From Acidobacteriota bacterium (GTDB lineage Bacteria > Acidobacteriota > Vicinamibacteria > Vicinamibacterales > 2-12-FULL-66-21): DNA of 5,570 nucleotides. Below, in pieces: positions 4,429 through 5,570 of this stretch. The notes beneath the pieces are model-generated. The model did not search any database and was not told the DNA's origin. It saw only the letters and a list, made by a program, of their open reading frames with translations. The position numbers and the translations under genes are program-made. Positions within the stretch are counted from its first letter, which is position 1. Every line of letters begins with the position of its first letter. Location: the NCBI GenBank assembly GCA_020200195.1, contig JAIVJE010000083.1:1-5570 (forward strand), in the 5' to 3' direction.

Positions 4429-5570
4429 CGGGGGGTTCCTTCCTTTCTCGCAGCCCGGGTGGGGCACTTTGCGCGAGCCAGTAGTTGAGACACAGCGGCC
4501 GCGTCAGCACGTGCCAGTCGGATTCGTACTGATTGACGGCCTGCGGCACGCCGGCGACCTTCGGAATCCTCTCGACGTCCACGTATTCTAACAGCTCGGG
4601 CGTCGGGTCGAAGTGGTTGATCCACCGGGCCTGGGGTTGCCGCAGGAGCGCGCAGACTGGCTCCGCGGCGAGCGGTGCCTTCGGACGTCGGCGGACGGGT
4701 TCGGGTGTCCTCCCTCGCATCGCGTCACGCAGGATCCTCTTGTTGAGAAACCAGGGGATTGCCGGGACGGCCAGGAGATACGTCAGCAAGCGCACGTCAA
4801 AGAATGGATGCCGAAATATCAGCGGGCACGACGTGAAGCCCGGATCATACTTTTCGAAGACATGGGGCCAGAACGGCCCGCAAAGGTCGCGAGAAACTTC
4901 AGCCCGGCGGTAGTCGTCCGACGCCGGCGCTCGCGTCAGATCTTTCCAACGCTCCCGGAGCCCCAGACGGGCCTCAAAGTCGCGCGAAATCCATGGCGGG
5001 TACGCGGTCCGCCAGGAACCTTTACCTCGCCAGCGCCGCAGGGCGGCGCGGATACCGAGCGGGGGTCGTTGGCCATACGCCAGGCAGCGCACCACGTCCG
5101 CGATCACCACCGCGGGGCGCCCGGCTGTAAGGAGACTCAGGAAATCACGGTTAGAGGATGCGGACAGCGCGGAGTCTCCGCCATCCCCGGCAAGCGCGAC
5201 CCTGCAGTGTCGCGCGATCTGTGAAAACAGGTCGATCGTCATCGTCCGCAGGGGCTCGTCAAGAGGTTCCGCGGGCTGAAAGCCCGGTTCATCACACCGT
5301 TCGAACAGCGCGGTGTCATCCACTGCCAGGTAATGCATCGCTATGTTCAGCGCCGCTGCCACCAGCCCCGCATAATGACGTTCTTCGTCCGGAATCAACC
5401 GGTCATAGCCCGCCGTGTGGGCCCTGAGATCGAACGGTTTCCGTCGATCTGACAGGAGACGATGGGCCGTTACCGCAATCGCCGTGGAATCCAGCCCGCC
5501 GCTCATCATGACGCCCACGCGGTCAGCACGCAGTCGATCGTCAACTGCGGTTCGCCACAATTCCCGGAAC
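4295..5570 (-). CDS. Asparagine-synthetase-like lasso cyclase, N-terminal part missing
   Basis: This is the C protein of lasso biosynthesis, which uses ATP to adenylate the ring Asp/Glu side chain so that the core's N-terminus can close the macrolactam. The frame is open to the window edge, where it reads FRELWRTAVDDRL, so the glutaminase-like N-terminal domain lies beyond it. TTG 5560 is an internal Leu codon, not a start. Counting from that codon, the PP-loop SGGLDST is at 20-26, AGDGGDS at 124-130 (the last acidic residue of the usual GGDE is Ser), RHPFFDVRLLTYLL at 250-263 and FLNKRILRDAMRG at 271-283. All are hallmarks of AsnB-type enzymes. Family-like sequence ends near LTRPLCLNYWL (351-361). 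The frame then continues about 60 residues of Pro/Arg-rich sequence overlapping 134 nt of the precursor gene, which is unusual. Confidence 0.92.
   Translation of the reverse strand, partial: FRELWRTAVDDRLRADRVGVMMSGGLDSTAIAVTAHRLLSDRRKPFDLRAHTAGYDRLIPDEERHYAGLVAAALNIAMHYLAVDDTALFERCDEPGFQPAEPLDEPLRTMTIDLFSQIARHCRVALAGDGGDSALSASSNRDFLSLLTAGRPAVVIADVVRCLAYGQRPPLGIRAALRRWRGKGSWRTAYPPWISRDFEARLGLRERWKDLTRAPASDDYRRAEVSRDLCGPFWPHVFEKYDPGFTSCPLIFRHPFFDVRLLTYLLAVPAIPWFLNKRILRDAMRGRTPEPVRRRPKAPLAAEPVCALLRQPQARWINHFDPTPELLEYVDVERIPKVAGVPQAVNQYESDWHVLTRPLCLNYWLAQSAPPGLRERKEPPDETAGRSEEVGRATCRETTLHHASPDHLRRPPPPHMGDGHWGHG
4436..4445 (-). promoter_or_regulatory. Strong ribosome binding site of the lasso precursor
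   Basis: Read on the minus strand, AAGGAAGGAA ends seven bases before the ATG at 4428. It holds two overlapping Shine-Dalgarno cores and is the strongest such site in the operon part of the window. This fits high translation of a precursor relative to its enzymes, and it decides the start codon. Confidence 0.8.

Noticed and set aside
4429..4467. Upstream ATG at 4467 for the lasso precursor
   Set aside because: The added 13 residues come from translating through the strong ribosome binding site at 4436-4445, which clearly serves the ATG at 4428.
4613..5224. A 203-residue plus-strand open frame opposite the cyclase
   Set aside because: It is antisense to conserved AsnB motifs and shows no protein-like features of its own.

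Overview
The window is G+C-rich bacterial DNA with tightly packed genes and overlapping starts and stops. It combines an IS21-family insertion sequence with part of a lasso-peptide (RiPP) biosynthetic operon. The host cannot be named from this stretch. Lasso clusters of this make-up (asparagine-synthetase-like cyclase, short YxxPxL precursor, HPr-kinase-like protein) are known from Proteobacteria, Acidobacteriota and Firmicutes. The high G+C argues against Firmicutes; this is inference only.

Layout. Positions 1-237 (+) hold the last 78 codons of an unrecognised protein. Positions 238-471 are a gap with no convincing gene. Positions 472-3259 are a complete IS21-family element. It has 49-bp terminal inverted repeats, each containing two copies of a 19-bp unit spaced 23 bp apart. 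It encodes istA (DDE transposase, 570-2057) and istB (AAA+ helper ATPase, 2051-2878), which overlap by 7 bp. After istB comes an unusually long non-coding tail with two hairpins. From 3257 to the window end, three genes run on the minus strand. In transcription order they are an asparagine-synthetase-like lasso cyclase (its N-terminal part lies beyond 5570), a 53-residue lasso precursor (4428-4267) and an HPr-kinase/serine-kinase-like protein (4270-3257).

How the genes work together. The precursor carries the leader motif YxxPxLxxxGxxxxxT, bound in known systems by the PqqD-like B1 protein. The Thr sits at the penultimate leader position, which predicts the core AMATGAMGDGVGGNKTA. An Asp at core position 9 could form a 9-residue macrolactam ring with Ala1, made by the cyclase. 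The kinase-like protein resembles enzymes that phosphorylate lasso precursors near the C-terminus, as in paeninodin. No leader peptidase (B2), recognition protein (B1) or transporter is present; if they exist they lie upstream of the cyclase (beyond 5570) or elsewhere.

The most interesting points are: the cyclase reading frame runs 134 nt through most of the precursor gene; the predicted core has no bulky plug residue and no C-terminal Ser; the insertion sequence meets the kinase gene exactly at its TGA stop codon; and a head-to-tail junction of the element would create a TTGACG/GACAAT promoter ahead of istA.
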